Below the pieces are notes generated by a model. The model had not been told where the DNA came from. It ran no database searches and worked only from the letters and a program-made list of their open reading frames with translations. Positions 62,294 to 64,000 of a DNA stretch of 64,000 nt are shown one piece after another. Position numbers and translations under genes: made by a program. The stretch's first letter is position 1; every line of letters starts with the position of its first letter. The stretch is from Chitinophagales bacterium (GTDB taxonomy: Bacteria; Bacteroidota; Bacteroidia; Chitinophagales; UBA10324), in NCBI GenBank assembly GCA_019694975.1, contig JAIBAY010000004.1, forward strand, positions 186,001 to 250,000, given 5' to 3'.

Positions 62294-64000
62294 CTAATCA
62301 TGTTGAATGATCAGTTTGCTCACCATGGGTTCCCCGTCAACAGCTACATAACACAGGTATGTTCCGGATGCAAGAGCACCACAATCGATTGCAAGCTGCT
62401 GAGGGCCTGCTTCGTACAGCCGGCTGTCATGCTTAGTGATCAGTCTGCCCTGCAGGTCAACAATGCTGATGGAAACAGATGATTTTTTTTCAAGTTGAAT
62501 GGAAATGGTTGTTTCCTGCGATGCCGGATTGGGAAAAATGTTCATGGTCAGCAATGAGCCTGAAGATTCATGCTGACTGATGTTCCCATCCTGCATCCGC
62601 AGTGCGTCACATCCTGCTGTTTTCGCCTGGAAGGTTGCGCCGCCTCCGGCATAAAAACCGGCTTCCAGAAGTATCCAGTCGCCGGCACTCCAGACTACCT
62701 CTGCGCCACCGGTAACTTCGTAGGTGCTGACATGTTGAATGGTATTGATGGCTGTTATACTGCCATAGATATTACCGTCAATAAACTCGGGATAGAAGAA
62801 AGACTTGTTGCTCACAACCGTTTCGAAGTCCGCGAATTCACTTTCATTTTCATCCAGCGCTCTTTCATTATGTTCCTCGGCTGCAGTGCCCAAAGGCTTG
62901 CTGGTTCCCGGATAATTTACGTCGGGCGTGGAGAAATACTGAATACGCTGGCAGTTATAGCCATTATCATCACATTCATCATCATACGCCATCACGGTAC
63001 GCACTTTTTCAGAATGAATGATGTAGCCATGGTTGTAATCTCCGGAGCCATCCACGTACAGATCGTGACGCGCACCCATGAGGTGGCCGATCTCATGCGG
63101 GAAGGAAAGATTATCGATGGCACTGTTCCGCTCCACCACGCAAAAAGCTGAGCCATAGCTGGCGAGAATGGTAGCGGCCAGCCCGACGTAGTCGCCGTCA
63201 AAATCCTCTGCAATAAGGATACAGAAGTCAGCATCATACTGTTCACGTTCACTGAAAACATCATTGAACTTTTCATCTGTTAAACCGAATTCCCATTCAG
63301 CCAGTGCATCATCAATATCCTCAGAGGCAACATCATTATAACTTCTCACATAAGCGATCTCCATCTGAAAATTAACCTGGCTGTTCGCGTAAATGGTATT
63401 GGATAGTTCAGCGCATTCCAGAGCGAAACCAACTGGATCCGCTTCATTGGACGCGGCAATCTGATCGAAGCCCACCAATACCCTGATGTAACAATCATTG
63501 CCGCCGCTGCGAAGATCATCCGCTTCCGGTAGTTCAAAGCGGGGCTTGTTGAATTCCTCCGGAACAACCACACCCTGTTTCATTCTTTCATATTGTGCCT
63601 GCGATTCCTCTCTCGGCGCATATTGCTGATTGATGACGTAGATGATGTGGCGGTTGCCGCCCAGCGGGCGGATGCTGTAGACCAGCCTTGGATTGACTGC
63701 AATGTTGCCGTGAATCATGCCGTTATGCCATACCAGTGTTGCGGTAGCACCGTCAGCGGATTTGCCGCACCAGGCCACTAAACTTTCCGACTGTTCATTT
63801 CTGCGGGTTAGCGCAAAAGTGATTCCGGCAGATTCGGGCAACTGGAGATTCAGTTCCGGTGCAGCAGGATCGAAGGAAAATTCAGCATACCAATGCTGCA
63901 AAACGAATTGGCTTTTTAAAGCGCCGGCAGCATATGCTCTTTCTTTGGTGCTGAGTGCGGCCTCATCCAATGGCCTGTACGTTACTGCAGATGGTTGTGC
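62294..64000 (-). CDS. reprolysin-like (M12-type) zinc metalloprotease with T9SS sorting domain, 5' end beyond window
   Basis: A protease of at least 569 residues. The reading frame stays open to the right edge and begins there with AQPSAVTYRPLDE, so probably only a signal peptide is missing. A propeptide-like N-terminal domain (about 1-160) precedes the catalytic domain, with FPHEIGHLMGARHD (HExxHxxGxxHD) and a Met-turn region near VRTVMAYDDE. The C-terminal part has LLEAGFYAGGGATFQAKTAGC, like its two neighbours, and a type A sorting domain (IFPNPASQETTISI). It is exported by T9SS. Confidence 0.9.
   Translation of the reverse strand, partial: AQPSAVTYRPLDEAALSTKERAYAAGALKSQFVLQHWYAEFSFDPAAPELNLQLPESAGITFALTRRNEQSESLVAWCGKSADGATATLVWHNGMIHGNIAVNPRLVYSIRPLGGNRHIIYVINQQYAPREESQAQYERMKQGVVVPEEFNKPRFELPEADDLRSGGNDCYIRVLVGFDQIAASNEADPVGFALECAELSNTIYANSQVNFQMEIAYVRSYNDVASEDIDDALAEWEFGLTDEKFNDVFSEREQYDADFCILIAEDFDGDYVGLAATILASYGSAFCVVERNSAIDNLSFPHEIGHLMGARHDLYVDGSGDYNHGYIIHSEKVRTVMAYDDECDDNGYNCQRIQYFSTPDVNYPGTSKPLGTAAEEHNERALDENESEFADFETVVSNKSFFYPEFIDGNIYGSITAINTIQHVSTYEVTGGAEVVWSAGDWILLEAGFYAGGGATFQAKTAGCDALRMQDGNISQHESSGSLLTMNIFPNPASQETTISIQLEKKSSVSISIVDLQGRLITKHDSRLYEAGPQQLAIDCGALASGTYLCYVAVDGEPMVSKLIIQHD

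Overview
The window is a 64 kb, gene-dense stretch of a Bacteroidota chromosome. Lineage markers are a PorP/SprF-family protein, a PorV-type barrel, GldH, an iron-sulfur type RicT (PSP1), a gliding-motility C-terminal-domain (CHU_C) protein, and four proteins with type IX secretion system (T9SS) C-terminal sorting domains. TAnnTTTG-type -7 boxes, typical of this phylum, lie in front of many genes. A Chitinophagales/Saprospiria-like member is my best guess; this is inference. I found no rRNA, tRNA, CRISPR array, intact insertion sequence or prophage.

Layout. 1-5866 (minus): a surface-polysaccharide operon with Wzm/Wzt ABC export, sulfotransferase, FdtA-type sugar ketoisomerase, GNAT acyltransferase, methyltransferase and a DegT aminotransferase cut by the left edge. 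6006-16971: mostly housekeeping genes, namely a one-domain asparaginase, alpha/beta hydrolase, acylphosphatase, RsmI-like methyltransferase, 3-methyladenine glycosylase, PorP/SprF, a three-gene unit (3HCDH-like, deacetylase, upp), RidA, EamA transporter, Rieske protein, Ppx/GppA and a RibD-C protein. 16972-19267: a low-density patch with a collapsed restriction-modification locus, an Lrp/AsnC regulator with an inverted-repeat operator candidate, a probable orphan structured RNA with its own terminator, and one copy of a dispersed repeat.

19268-25568: M13 peptidase, PIF1-HRDC-HTH helicase, orphan LutB. 25682-31123: a divergent neighbourhood of envelope redox-type proteins (DUF5777 barrel, two YceI proteins, OB-fold protein, two haem-motif lipoproteins) with a LytTR response regulator. 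31162-46885: secreted esterase, aldehyde dehydrogenase, second repeat copy, TolC/RND/adaptor efflux operon, hemerythrin-like protein, glutamate dehydrogenase, LemA/DUF3137, DnaJ/GrpE. 47110-64000: large PKD-type surface protein, AnmK, SDR, GH73-LysM protein, O-methyltransferase, PorV plus NHL lipoprotein, the HolB-RicT-GldH block, and three T9SS cargo proteins in tandem (two M23-like paralogues, one apparently catalytically dead, and a reprolysin-like protease running off the right edge).

The observations most worth checking are the structured RNA near 18.8-19.0 kb, the 113-120 bp repeat present twice in opposite orientation (about 85% identical by hand), the deletion-fused restriction-modification remnant, the M23 enzyme/pseudoenzyme pair, and the YceI/haem-lipoprotein neighbourhood. 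All family assignments come from reading motifs by eye; no database search was run.
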